A stretch of DNA of 36,137 bases from Siminovitchia fortis (GCF_003605365.2 NZ_QYTU02000024.1:1-36137), one strand, 5' to 3'; positions 1 to 7,450 are shown, counted from the first letter of the stretch. Made by a program: numbers and translations. Notes: generated by a model not told the origin, from the sequence alone.

Positions 1-25
1 GGGCAAGGCGCTTGCGCTTTTCTTA
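1..25 (+). repeat. Right end of a Bacillaceae palindromic repeat (copy A)
   Basis: The first 25 bases are identical to 17931-17955, the right end of a complete repeat copy, so the window begins inside another copy in the same orientation. The tail ends in TTCTTA. Read on the minus strand, that TTA is the TAA stop codon of the small gene at 23-235, so the repeat abuts or supplies that stop. Confidence 0.8.
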
Positions 26-235
26 TCTTGCCACGATAATGACAGTTTCATTATTAATTTCATGGGAGGAAGCGTCTAATATTCTTTCTAGGTTTTGGCT
101 CAGCTCCTGCAGCGCCTCCTGGTCCTTTGATAAGAAGACTGGCACACCGCTGTTGATGACCAGATCCTTATCTGTGGTAATGATTGCTTTTATATCTGGG
201 TTTTCAGCCACTTGTTCATTCTTCCTTTCGGACAT
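23..235 (-). CDS. Small YIEGIA-partner protein (capping complex subunit for YIEGIA)
   Basis: A 70-residue acidic, soluble-looking protein with no membrane segment or signal peptide. It starts right after an AGGAGGAATCC ribosome binding site and lies 13 bases downstream of the YIEGIA gene on the same strand, so the two should be cotranscribed. Its sequence (ITTDKDLVINSGVPVFLSK near residues 19-37) fits the small proteins that database annotation pairs with YIEGIA proteins. Those pairs occur in spore formers and are thought to act in the developing spore. The family assignment is from memory and the biochemical role is unknown. The stop codon lies in the repeat at the window edge, so the natural C-terminus may have been altered by the repeat. 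Confidence 0.7.
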   Translation of the reverse strand: MSERKNEQVAENPDIKAIITTDKDLVINSGVPVFLSKDQEALQELSQNLERILDASSHEINNETVIIVAR

Positions 236-248
236 GGGAGGATTCCTC

Positions 249-1124
249 CTATTTGCCTTTGTTCCCTTCGCTTGGCAGCCTTATCGCGCTGTCAAGCACA
301 GGGACATGCTCGAGCACCGTTTTGATTTGTTGAAATTCCTTCTCTTGCGGCATGAGAAACAAGGCGACTCTCCCGTCATCCATATTTCTTTTTGAGAGGG
401 GAACAATATCTGGTTCACCTGTATCCAGGTAGGCCCCCAATATATTGGCAACGTGATGGAGCATGGCCTGCCTTTGTCCAAGATTTGAGATGATCACAAC
501 GCTGTTTTCATTTCTTGGCGTAATGATGGCTCCAACCCCCCGTTCCAAAATCAACTTTCGGCTTGCTTCCAATCCGACATTTTTTATATGAATATCACCG
601 ACATAAAGATTAGGCCCTTCAAAACGAATAACCCCCTCGGAGACGTCGGCGATTGCTGCCAAAATGTTCCCTGTCATCTTATGCTTTACTATAAAAAGCA
701 TGATGATCCCGGCGACAATGCCTGCCCATGGTAAAAAAACGGTAAACAGGGCGGTAATCAGGGCAGTAAACATGACAAGATAGTTTCTGCTTTCAAAAGC
801 TTGGGCCATCCCTTCTATGAAAGGTGTTCCGCGTTTTACCAGTTCGCTTGAATCTATATTTGTCAGTGTCTCCCGCTCCATTTTTCTCACTTCCCGGAAT
901 TGGGTTGCTGCCAGTCCCAAAAAAGTGACGGCGGTCCAATTCGATTCAAGTACCGCCGGGACGGCAACTGCTCCGATAAAAGAAGCAATAAATCCCATTG
1001 AGAGGTGAATGATCCGTCCCTGCGGATATGTCGGGTACTGCCTGAAGTCAGTGCGAAGCAACAACCCCCGGGCTATACAGCCAAAAAAAATTCCGATTAG
1101 CACGGCCAACAAATTTTGATCCAT
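249..1124 (-). CDS. YIEGIA domain membrane protein (sporulation-associated)
   Basis: A 291-residue integral membrane protein. An N-terminal hydrophobic helix is followed by further segments around residues 40-75 and a long hydrophobic stretch near 115-150. The second half is soluble. The family's name motif appears as PFIEGMA near residue 101. The start at 1124 (MDQNLLAV) is chosen because AAAAGGAGT lies about 8 bases upstream; an upstream in-frame ATG at 1151 has no such site. YIEGIA proteins occur in endospore formers; B. subtilis has a homologue, which I recall as yphB/seaA with a spore-envelope role, but I am not sure of that name. The gene is followed by its small partner. The molecular function is not known. 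Confidence 0.8.
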   Translation of the reverse strand: MDQNLLAVLIGIFFGCIARGLLLRTDFRQYPTYPQGRIIHLSMGFIASFIGAVAVPAVLESNWTAVTFLGLAATQFREVRKMERETLTNIDSSELVKRGTPFIEGMAQAFESRNYLVMFTALITALFTVFLPWAGIVAGIIMLFIVKHKMTGNILAAIADVSEGVIRFEGPNLYVGDIHIKNVGLEASRKLILERGVGAIITPRNENSVVIISNLGQRQAMLHHVANILGAYLDTGEPDIVPLSKRNMDDGRVALFLMPQEKEFQQIKTVLEHVPVLDSAIRLPSEGNKGK

Positions 1125-1551
1125 ATAGATACTCCTTTTTAAACACGGCAACTGTCCTAATATATTAGCTTAACCACCCGGAAAGATTATATGCCCGGAC
1201 GAAGACAAGGAGAATTTGGGCTTGAAAAAAGGAATAAAAAAGTTTATTAAAGCTGAAGCAGGGTATTGGTACCTACCTGAATAAAAATCTATTGAACAGG
1301 GTAGATAAACAGAGCATTCAGCAATATAAGTAAACGACGGCAGATAAATTCCAGGCTAACTCTGTCTCAGCGGGATTAATCACTTAAATCGGCGCTTATA
1401 CTCGTTTGATATCATCATGCTAGTTCGATAAGCTAAAACAGTGGAACATGTTTCGAAGCATTTTATTCAATTTTTCACTCATTTTGTTACGTAATAAAAT
1501 GACGGACTTCAAGTCTAAAACATTTATAAAAAGAGAAAAGGAGAAGAAAAC
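1125..1551. other. Intergenic region between divergent genes
   Basis: About 430 bases between the divergent YIEGIA gene and the osmolyte transporter operon. It holds a 20-base palindrome (1481-1500, listed separately) and a 12-base near-palindrome GGAACATGTTTC at 1443-1454. A 20-codon TTG-start reading frame at about 1222-1284 has an AAGGAG ahead of it but no recognisable product. I see no convincing -35/-10 pair, RNA gene or mobile element. Confidence 0.5.
1481..1500. promoter_or_regulatory. 20-bp palindrome, candidate operator of the osmolyte transporter
   Basis: ATTTTGTTACGTAATAAAAT is a palindrome except for one non-complementary pair, centred on ACGT. It ends 51 bases before the GTG start of the lipoprotein gene. 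Its length, symmetry and place fit a dimeric repressor site. In B. subtilis, MarR-type GbsR/OpcR repressors control other opu operons, but I cannot match this site to a known consensus. Confidence 0.4.
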
Positions 1552-2559
1552 GTGAAAAAAATCGGCAGCATTCTAGCCGCAGCAACGCTCCTTTTGTTAA
1601 CAGCTTGCGGGGGAAGCGGAAGCAGTGAAAGAAAATCCAAAAATGGAATGGATAAGATAGTATTTGCTGATGCAGGGTGGGACAGCATCAGGATTCATAA
1701 CGCAATTGCCCAAAAAATCATTGAAGAAGGATATGGATATAAAACCGATGTGACAGCGGGATCAACCTCAGCCACACTTCAAGGGCTAAGAAAAGGCGAT
1801 ATTGATGTATACATGGAAGTTTGGACAGACAATGTCAAGGAAGTGTATGAAGACGCCATTGAATCAGGCGATATTATTAAAACTTCGGTCAATTTCGATG
1901 ACAACGACCAAGGCCTGTATGTTCCTTCCTATGTCATTCACGGTGATAAAGAGCGCGGCATCAAACCACTGGCACCGGATTTAAAAACAGTGGAAGATTT
2001 AAAAAAATATCCCGATGTTTTTGCGGATCCTGAGGATCCCGACCGGGGAAGGGTGATCAATGCACCGAGCGGCTGGGTGGTGGCTGATCATATTGATGCT
2101 AAGTTTGAAGCCTACGGCCTGGATAAAACACTCAACAATTTCAAGCCTGGATCAGATTCGGCAATAGTTGCGTCACTGGTTGATGCTTATAAATCAGGAA
2201 AAGGCTGGGTCGGATATTATTGGTCCCCGACAGCGATCACTGCCAAGTATGATCTAGTCCTGCTCGAAGAACCGGAATATGATGAAAAAACTTGGGAAGA
2301 AACAAAAAAGACAAAATTCCCTCCAAATGACGTCGTCACAGCGGTAAACAAAAAAATGCCTGAGAAGGCACCTGAAGCTGTGGAATTTCTTAAAAATTAT
2401 GAAACCAGCAGTGCATTGACGGAGGAAGCCCTGCAATACATGGAAGACGAAGGAGCCTCGGCCGAAGAAGCCGCCATTTGGTGGATGAAGGAGCACGAAG
2501 ATGTGTGGACGAAATGGATCCCTGAAGATAAAGCACAAAAAGTAAAGGAAGCACTTTAA
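1552..2559 (+). CDS. Glycine betaine/osmolyte ABC transporter, lipoprotein substrate-binding subunit
   Basis: A 335-residue OpuAC/ProX-type binding protein (family PF04069). The signal peptide MKKIGSILAAATLLLLTAC ends in an LTAC lipobox with Cys19, so it should be lipid-anchored outside the membrane. Conserved family stretches are visible: DAGWDSIRIHNAIAQKIIEE after the linker, GDIDVYMEVWTDN near residues 82-94 and GWVGYYWSPTA near 219-229. The aromatic residues in these stretches are the kind that form the cation cage for trimethylammonium ligands. It starts with GTG after AAAAGGAGAAG. Genes for the permease and CBS-ATPase follow. This is the reverse of the B. subtilis opuA order (ATPase, permease, binding protein), so I give no gene symbol. 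A terminator hairpin follows the gene. Confidence 0.88.
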   Translation: MKKIGSILAAATLLLLTACGGSGSSERKSKNGMDKIVFADAGWDSIRIHNAIAQKIIEEGYGYKTDVTAGSTSATLQGLRKGDIDVYMEVWTDNVKEVYEDAIESGDIIKTSVNFDDNDQGLYVPSYVIHGDKERGIKPLAPDLKTVEDLKKYPDVFADPEDPDRGRVINAPSGWVVADHIDAKFEAYGLDKTLNNFKPGSDSAIVASLVDAYKSGKGWVGYYWSPTAITAKYDLVLLEEPEYDEKTWEETKKTKFPPNDVVTAVNKKMPEKAPEAVEFLKNYETSSALTEEALQYMEDEGASAEEAAIWWMKEHEDVWTKWIPEDKAQKVKEAL

Positions 2560-2566
2560 GTATCTG

Positions 2567-2596
2567 GCAGCTGGCCGCTTGTGCCGGCTGCTTTTT
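2567..2596 (+). terminator. Intra-operon terminator/attenuator after the binding-protein gene
   Basis: A 9-bp stem (GCAGCTGGC with GCCGGCTGC, one G-T pair) with a 7-base loop is followed directly by TTTTT. It sits between the lipoprotein and permease genes. It probably lets only part of transcription continue, giving more binding protein than permease and ATPase. Confidence 0.8.
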
Positions 2597-2632
2597 CTCA
2601 ATCGAAATTAGAGAATGGGTGAGGGTAATAGT

Positions 2633-3493
2633 ATGATGGAATTTCCGGATATAAGGACAAATTTAGGCAGTTATGCCAGCGATCTTGTCGATTTTCTTGA
2701 CAGGACCCTGGAAGGATTTTTTGACTTTCTCTTTTTGATTACTTCCAAGTCAATCAATGGGATACAGGATTTTTTATTGTGGATGCCCTGGTGGTTTTTT
2801 ATCATTGTGGTCTTTTTGCTCGGATGGTACTTCCGATCTGTTTTTTCAGGTGTTTTATATGCGGCATTTATCTTTTTGATCGGTACATTTGGCTTGTGGG
2901 AAGATATGATGACAACAATCGCCATTATCGTGACCGCAGTTCTCATATGCCTGGTTATCGGCATTCCATTGGGGATATGGATGTCTTACAGCAAGGGCTT
3001 TTCGACAGTTATGCGACCGATTTTGGATGCGATGCAAACAATGCCGAGCTTTGTTTATTTGATTCCTGCCATCTTTTTCTTCGGTTTAGGTAACGTCTCC
3101 GCGATTTTCGCTACTCTTATATACGCTTTGCCGCCTGTTATCCGATTAACCGAGCTTGCTATCCGTGGTGTTGATAAAGAAGTCATTGAGTCGGCGCAGT
3201 CATTTGGATCATCCAGATGGCAAATGCTGCGAAAAGTCCAGCTTCCCCAAGCTCTGCCTACCATCATGGCCGGAGTAAACCAGACAACGATGATGGCACT
3301 TGCCATGGTTGTCATTGCTTCCATGGTCGGCGCATCAGGCCTGGGAGAACAAGTTCTTGTCGCGATTAACCGCATCGATATTGCATTGGGCTTCGAGGCT
3401 GGGATAAGCATTGTGTTTTTAGCCATTATTATTGACCGGATTACGAATGGCGCCGCCGATAAGTTTCAAAAACACAGGAGGGTAGGGCAATGA
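2633..3493 (+). CDS. Glycine betaine/osmolyte ABC transporter, permease subunit
   Basis: A 286-residue BPD-type permease similar to OpuAB/ProW. Hydrophobic segments lie at about residues 40-60, 65-80, 90-120, 135-160, 210-235 and 250-275. An EAA loop is visible as ESAQSFGSSRWQMLRKVQLPQ, which contacts the ATPase. The start at 2633 (MMEF) is chosen because GTGAGGG lies about 8 bases upstream; an earlier ATG at 2615 lies within that site. It follows the intra-operon terminator and overlaps the ATPase gene by 4 bases (ATGA), which indicates translational coupling. It forms the membrane channel of the importer. Confidence 0.88.
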   Translation: MMEFPDIRTNLGSYASDLVDFLDRTLEGFFDFLFLITSKSINGIQDFLLWMPWWFFIIVVFLLGWYFRSVFSGVLYAAFIFLIGTFGLWEDMMTTIAIIVTAVLICLVIGIPLGIWMSYSKGFSTVMRPILDAMQTMPSFVYLIPAIFFFGLGNVSAIFATLIYALPPVIRLTELAIRGVDKEVIESAQSFGSSRWQMLRKVQLPQALPTIMAGVNQTTMMALAMVVIASMVGASGLGEQVLVAINRIDIALGFEAGISIVFLAIIIDRITNGAADKFQKHRRVGQ

Positions 3494-4686
3494 CAACACA
3501 AATCAAGGTTGAGCATGTTTCAAAAATATTCGGCCCCAAACCGAAGTCTGTCATCCCTTTGATTAAAAAAGGCATGTCCAAGGCAGAAATTCTGAAGAAG
3601 ACCGGGCATACAGTAGGCGTTTACGATGCCTCGCTTGAAATAAAAAAAGGTGAAATTTTTGTGATTATGGGCTTGTCCGGCAGTGGGAAATCCACTTTGA
3701 TCCGCTGTTTTAATCTATTGAATAAACCGACCGACGGTGCGATCTATATAGACAATGAAAATATTATGAAATGCGGCAATGCTGGATTAAAGAAAGTAAG
3801 GCAGGAAAAGATCGCCATGGTTTTTCAGCATTTCGGGCTGTTCAGCCATAGGACGGTTCTTGCAAATGTGGAATACGGTCTTGAAATCCGCCAAATCCCA
3901 AAAAAGGAGCGGAGAGAAATTGCATTGAAAAATATCGAGATCGTGGGCTTGAAGGGATATGAGGATAAATATCCGGATGAATTGTCCGGAGGAATGCAAC
4001 AGCGGGTCGGATTGGCCCGGGCATTATCAAATGATCCCGACATCCTGTTGATGGATGAACCTTTCAGCGCACTGGACCCCCTGATCCGGAGAGAAATGCA
4101 GATTGAACTGCTCGATATCCAAAACAGGCTGCAAAAAACCATCATTTTCATAACGCATGATGTGAACGAGGCATTCAAAATGGGGGACCGGGTAGCCGTT
4201 ATGAAAGACGGGCATGTTGTCCAAGTCGGCACACCGGAAGAAATAATCGAAAACCCTGCAAATGACTATATCTCCGAGTTTATCAAAGACATCGACCGAT
4301 CAAGAGTGATTCAGGCCAGTCATGTGATGATCAAGCCGAATGCTCTCGTCTCCTTAAAGGACGGCTTGAATGTGGCAATCAAGGAAATGCAGGCAAACGG
4401 AATTTCAAGCGTCTTTGTCGTTGACCGCCAACGCAGCGTGAAGGGAATTGTAACGATTGATGATGCAATCAAGGGACTTAGAGAGAAAAAACGGCTGGAA
4501 GAAGTAATGCGTCATGATATAACGGTGGTAGATGAAGATGTATATGTGAGTGATTTGATTCCGAAAGTGTTGGAATCGAAATTTCCACTTGCTGTCGTAA
4601 ATGAAGAGAATAAGCTGACAGGGTTCATTTTACGTGTCCATGTTCTGGCAAGTTTGACACCGGAAAACGGGATTGAAATACAGTAA
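3490..4686 (+). CDS. Glycine betaine/osmolyte ABC transporter ATPase with CBS domains (OpuAA-like)
   Basis: A 398-residue ABC ATPase. Walker A GLSGSGKST lies at residues 61-69, the Q-loop at Gln113, the signature LSGGMQQR at 165-172 and Walker B ILLMDE at 185-190. The N-terminal IFGPKPKSVIPLIKKGMSKAEI region is the extension typical of OpuAA/ProV. Residues from about 270 to 395 form a CBS pair, which in OpuA proteins senses ionic strength or cyclic di-AMP. The length is close to that of B. subtilis OpuAA. It is the last gene of the operon, followed by a strong terminator. CBS domains support an osmolyte role rather than nutrient uptake in general. Confidence 0.9.
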   Translation: MTTQIKVEHVSKIFGPKPKSVIPLIKKGMSKAEILKKTGHTVGVYDASLEIKKGEIFVIMGLSGSGKSTLIRCFNLLNKPTDGAIYIDNENIMKCGNAGLKKVRQEKIAMVFQHFGLFSHRTVLANVEYGLEIRQIPKKERREIALKNIEIVGLKGYEDKYPDELSGGMQQRVGLARALSNDPDILLMDEPFSALDPLIRREMQIELLDIQNRLQKTIIFITHDVNEAFKMGDRVAVMKDGHVVQVGTPEEIIENPANDYISEFIKDIDRSRVIQASHVMIKPNALVSLKDGLNVAIKEMQANGISSVFVVDRQRSVKGIVTIDDAIKGLREKKRLEEVMRHDITVVDEDVYVSDLIPKVLESKFPLAVVNEENKLTGFILRVHVLASLTPENGIEIQ

Positions 4687-4690
4687 TCAG

Positions 4691-4728
4691 AAAAGAGGAG
4701 CCAGCTTAATATCTGCTCCTCTTTTTTG
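4691..4728. terminator. Bidirectional terminator between the convergent osmolyte operon and small membrane gene
   Basis: A perfect 11-bp stem, AAAAGAGGAGC (4691-4701) with GCTCCTCTTTT (4715-4725), has a T-run on each strand. It ends the transporter operon on the plus strand and the 66-residue gene on the minus strand. Confidence 0.85.
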
Positions 4729-4730
4729 TA

Positions 4731-4931
4731 TCACCTTGATAACAGCGACCTGAGCGCTTTTACAATAAGGACTACGGAAAAAAGAACGATGATGATGACA
4801 GAAACGATCATAATGACTGTTGAAAAAGCTGCAAGAGGTCCTGGAAGAAGAATTGTCAAATACAGAAGGGCGTATCCGGCAACAATGGCTGCCAGATAAA
4901 GGCCAAAAGATGTATTTTCAAAGAAAGACAT
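4731..4931 (-). CDS. Small membrane protein of unknown function
   Basis: A 66-residue protein with two hydrophobic helices, at about residues 9-30 and 33-58, and a basic C-terminus (KALRSLLSR), which suggests both ends face the cytoplasm. The ribosome binding site AAAGGGGGTG lies about 8 bases before the ATG. It is transcribed alone, toward the bidirectional terminator. I do not recognise a family. Confidence 0.65.
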   Translation of the reverse strand: MSFFENTSFGLYLAAIVAGYALLYLTILLPGPLAAFSTVIMIVSVIIIVLFSVVLIVKALRSLLSR

Positions 4932-5035
4932 GGTAACACACCCCCTTTACCATCATTTTATGTACAACCCAAGACATTGGTGAGGCCAATTTATTGAATG
5001 AAATAGAAAGGGATTTAAGAATTATATGATAATTA

Positions 5036-5064
5036 TTGAAATCGTATATGAAGTGGTATATGAT
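5036..5064 (+). promoter_or_regulatory. Sigma-A promoter of the FAD-synthetase-like gene, with a Fur-like half site
   Basis: TTGAAA (5036-5041) and TATGAT (5059-5064) are 17 bases apart, a near-ideal sigma-A promoter 50 bases before the GTG start. TGATAATTATTGAAA at 5027-5041 overlaps the -35. Its first half matches the Fur half-site TGATAAT exactly, while the second half matches at only 4 of 7 positions. TATATGA also occurs three times, at 5023, 5045 and 5057. No FMN riboswitch is present. Confidence 0.6.
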
Positions 5065-5113
5065 ACAGAAAAGAACAACCTTCCTGTAAAAAACGATGAC
5101 GGTGGTGTTAGAA

Positions 5114-5995
5114 GTGGAAACAGTTTATATAAAAGGACCGTTTGATGTGAAAGCGCTGGAAAATGAACCATGTGTCATGGCTCTTGGTTTTTTTGACGGC
5201 GTTCATTTGGGACATCGGAAATTGATTGAAACCTCCAGAGGCATTGCCGAACGGAAAAATCTCACATTGGCAGTAATGACCTTCTTTCCTCATCCGAGCA
5301 ATGTCCTGCCAACGAATCAAAAAATAAACAAATATTTATCACCTTTAGATGCCAAAAAGGAGATTTTTAAAGATTTAGGTGTTGAAAAACTTTTTATTGT
5401 GACATTTAATCACGAATTCGCCAAACTTGCACCGGCGGATTTCGTTCAAGAGTATATTTGCGGATTAAATTGCACACATGTTGTGGCCGGATTTGATTTT
5501 ACCTATGGATACAAAGGCCAGGGAAACATGGACCGCATAAAGGATGACGGAGACGGAGAATTTGATATCACGGTTGTTTCTAAGGAATCGTATAAGAATA
5601 TTAAGATCAGTTCCACTAAAATCAGGGAACTATTAAATGGCGGAGCGGTAGAGCTGGTCCCTCATTTTTTGGGAAACTTTTACTCTACCTGCGGACAAAT
5701 TGAAGATGAATCATACGATTTAAAAAATCAAAAGACAATGGTGAAAGTAACTTTCAAGGATTATATGCTTCCTCGCAAAGGAACGTATTTGGTCCGTTTG
5801 AAGACGGAGCAGAACATGATTGAAGGAATCTGTACACTTTCTGAAAATACTCCGGACGTCCATACAATTCGTGTTCATTCGAATGATAGGCTGCATCTAA
5901 AGCCCACTGTTAAGGTCGAATGGATTTCGGAACTGGAAACGCTCCCAAAAGGCGAAGGGGCCGGGACGGAAGAAAAAGATCAGATGGTTGTTTGA
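5114..5995 (+). CDS. FAD synthetase-like protein with a degenerate riboflavin kinase domain
   Basis: A 293-residue protein of the RibC/RibF family. The N-terminal nucleotidyltransferase domain (about 1-185) is well kept: GFFDGVHLGH at 25-34 with the HxGH nucleotide motif, FFPHPSNVL, GFDFTYG and the ISSTKIR motif. It could adenylate FMN to FAD. The C-terminal region aligns with the riboflavin kinase half only by outline (LGNFYSTCGQI at its start, VKVEWI near the end). The GFPTAN motif needed for flavin and Mg-ATP binding is missing, as is the usual C-terminal helix region. Kinase activity is therefore unlikely. The GTG at 5114 (METVYIKGP) is preferred because GGTGGTG lies 6 bases upstream and the start aligns with RibC; an in-frame ATG at 5096 is also open. 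The true bifunctional ribF is probably elsewhere in the genome. Confidence 0.8.
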   Translation: METVYIKGPFDVKALENEPCVMALGFFDGVHLGHRKLIETSRGIAERKNLTLAVMTFFPHPSNVLPTNQKINKYLSPLDAKKEIFKDLGVEKLFIVTFNHEFAKLAPADFVQEYICGLNCTHVVAGFDFTYGYKGQGNMDRIKDDGDGEFDITVVSKESYKNIKISSTKIRELLNGGAVELVPHFLGNFYSTCGQIEDESYDLKNQKTMVKVTFKDYMLPRKGTYLVRLKTEQNMIEGICTLSENTPDVHTIRVHSNDRLHLKPTVKVEWISELETLPKGEGAGTEEKDQMVV

Positions 5996-6019
5996 TACTG
6001 TTCATTTTTATCCCGCATT

Positions 6020-6157
6020 AACGGGCAGTAAGACTCCACCTCAAAACTTTAGATGAATCGGGTAGTTTAGGCGGTAGATCAACTGCCCGTAACAGCCCGA
6101 TTCGTTCAACTAACAATCAGTGGGGGATGAAGAAAACGCCCACTGATTGAAGTTTCA
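6020..6157 (+). ncRNA. TnpB omega-RNA-like structured element (orphan IS200/IS605 right end?)
   Basis: Three paired segments are visible. P1 is ACGGGCAGT (6021-6029) with ACTGCCCGT (6082-6090). P2 is GAATCGGG (6055-6062) with CCCGATTC (6096-6103). Their order, P1-P2-P1'-P2', makes a pseudoknot. An 11-bp hairpin follows, CAATCAGTGGG (6114-6124) with CCCACTGATTG (6139-6149), and then AAGTTTCAC. A pseudoknot followed by a terminal hairpin near the right end is how guide RNAs of TnpB nucleases are built, and I recall very similar sequence at tnpB ends in Bacillus. No tnpB or tnpA reading frame is present, and the element starts only about 25 bases after the preceding stop codon. It may be a stranded right end or a non-autonomous element. 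It could also be another structured RNA. Confidence 0.5.
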
Positions 6158-6166
6158 CTTTATCTG

Positions 6167-6194
6167 TTGTCTTACAAAAAACTTTATGTATAAT
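6167..6194 (+). promoter_or_regulatory. Sigma-A promoter of the AEC transporter gene
   Basis: TTGTCT (6167-6172) and a perfect TATAAT (6189-6194) are 16 bases apart. The -35 begins about 10 bases after the omega-RNA-like element, so that element borders the promoter closely. Confidence 0.6.
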
Positions 6195-6308
6195 TAGACG
6201 AGTGAAGAATGATGCATTGACTGCATTCTGTTGAAAAGAGATGCGGCCAATCGATTTCTTCGCTTTTTTCTGTTAATGTCAGTTTTCGGTGCGGAAATGG
6301 GGAGAGAA

Positions 6309-7247
6309 ATGGAGTTTACAATTGTTTTTCAATCAATACTTATTATTACGATGATGATTATCATCGGTGCGATATTGGCAAGAACTTCGCCGCTAAATAA
6401 TGAAACACGGACCTTATTCATCAATATGATCGTTAATGTGGCAATGCCATGCATCATTTTATCAAGTATTTTCCATGTAGATATGAATGAAGATATGTTC
6501 CGGAAAATTGTATTGGTTTTTGTGTTATCCATCATTATTAATGTTGTCGGTATCGCAATGGGCTGGATTTTTGCGAACCTTTTTCAAAAAGGGTCGAACC
6601 GCACCAGGGAAATTGCTTTACTGTCAGGACTCGGCAATACCGGCTTTATCGGAATCCCGCTGTGCGCTGCATTATTGGGCCCTGAAGGGGCGCTGTATGC
6701 GGCTATTTTTGATGCCGGAGTTGACGTCACAATTTGGACAGTCGGGGTTGTGATGCTGCAGAAGAACCGGAAATTTGCATTGCAAACATTAAAATCGATG
6801 ATTAACATTCCGACAGCTGCCATCGTCATCGGCCTGTTTGCTGCTTTTTTCAATATGAAGCCTCCGGAAATAATCATCGGATTGACAGATCGGCTTGCCG
6901 CCCTGGCAGCTCCGCTCGCCATGTTTTATATTGGGATGATGATTATGGGGCTGCAGCGGGGAATTGTACGCCAGTCTGTGCCCCAAACATGGGTTCCGAT
7001 TACCGTAAAGCTCATATTGCTCCCGATTGCCACCATATTTATGATTCATTTGTTTAATTTTGATGCTGTGTTGATACAAACGGTGCTCATTCAATCGATG
7101 ATGCCTACCATTACGTTGGCATCCATTCTGTTTGCCAGGTATTCGGCCGATGAACAGATGGGGGCTTTAACTACCGTTCTATCCACGCTTCTCGGGTTGA
7201 TCACCATCCCGTTCATGGTCTATATCATGAGCTTATTTATCAACTAG
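6309..7247 (+). CDS. AEC-family (auxin efflux carrier-like) membrane transporter
   Basis: A 312-residue permease with about ten hydrophobic segments. The fold is an inverted repeat: segments 1-5 in the first half, a short loop with QKNRKFALQTLKSM, then 6-10. Family signatures are visible, such as the N-terminal GAILARTSPLN, the segment NMIVNVAMPCIILSSIF, GNTGFIGIPL near residues 110-119, and MPTITLASILFARY in the C-terminal half. The start at 6309 is chosen because GGGGAGAG lies just upstream; the open frame extends to a TTG at 6231 without such a site. AEC proteins export or exchange small organic acids such as malate, but the substrate cannot be told from sequence. It stands alone with its own promoter, just ahead of the thiamine operon. 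Confidence 0.85.
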   Translation: MEFTIVFQSILIITMMIIIGAILARTSPLNNETRTLFINMIVNVAMPCIILSSIFHVDMNEDMFRKIVLVFVLSIIINVVGIAMGWIFANLFQKGSNRTREIALLSGLGNTGFIGIPLCAALLGPEGALYAAIFDAGVDVTIWTVGVVMLQKNRKFALQTLKSMINIPTAAIVIGLFAAFFNMKPPEIIIGLTDRLAALAAPLAMFYIGMMIMGLQRGIVRQSVPQTWVPITVKLILLPIATIFMIHLFNFDAVLIQTVLIQSMMPTITLASILFARYSADEQMGALTTVLSTLLGLITIPFMVYIMSLFIN

Positions 7248-7249
7248 GC

Positions 7250-7277
7250 TTGCTTTTTGAAATATTCCTGCTATAGT
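7250..7277 (+). promoter_or_regulatory. Possible sigma-A promoter of the thiamine operon
   Basis: TTGCTT (7250-7255) and TATAGT (7272-7277) are 16 bases apart, placing the transcript start about 50 bases before the riboswitch. The -35 match is modest. Confidence 0.4.
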
Positions 7278-7333
7278 GAAGATTGAACGCATCTCTTATT
7301 TCTTCGTTTAATCCAAAAACAGAATACGATTGT

Positions 7334-7421
7334 GTCTGCTAGGGGAGCTTTATGCTGAGAGAAATCATTGATTGATACCCTTTGAACCTGATCTGGTTTA
7401 TGCCAGCGTAGGGAAGCAGGC
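7334..7421 (+). promoter_or_regulatory. TPP riboswitch (thi box)
   Basis: The conserved core is clear: AGGGGAGC (7341-7348), GCTGAGAG (7354-7361), ACCCTTTGAACCTGATCTGG and GCCAGCGTAGGGAA. The closing P1 stem is CTGCT (7336-7340) with AGCAG (7415-7419). Thiamine pyrophosphate binding should favour the terminator at 7451-7480 and reduce expression of tenA-thiD-thiE. Confidence 0.95.
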
Positions 7422-7450
7422 TGAGAATACGTTATTTGTATTGCTATGCA

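Noticed and set aside
1222-1284. 20-codon TTG-start frame with AAGGAG upstream
   Set aside because: Too short, no family, and the site could be chance in an A-rich region.
1443-1454. GGAACATGTTTC as a LexA box
   Set aside because: The half sites are 2 bases apart instead of 4, so it does not fit the LexA consensus.
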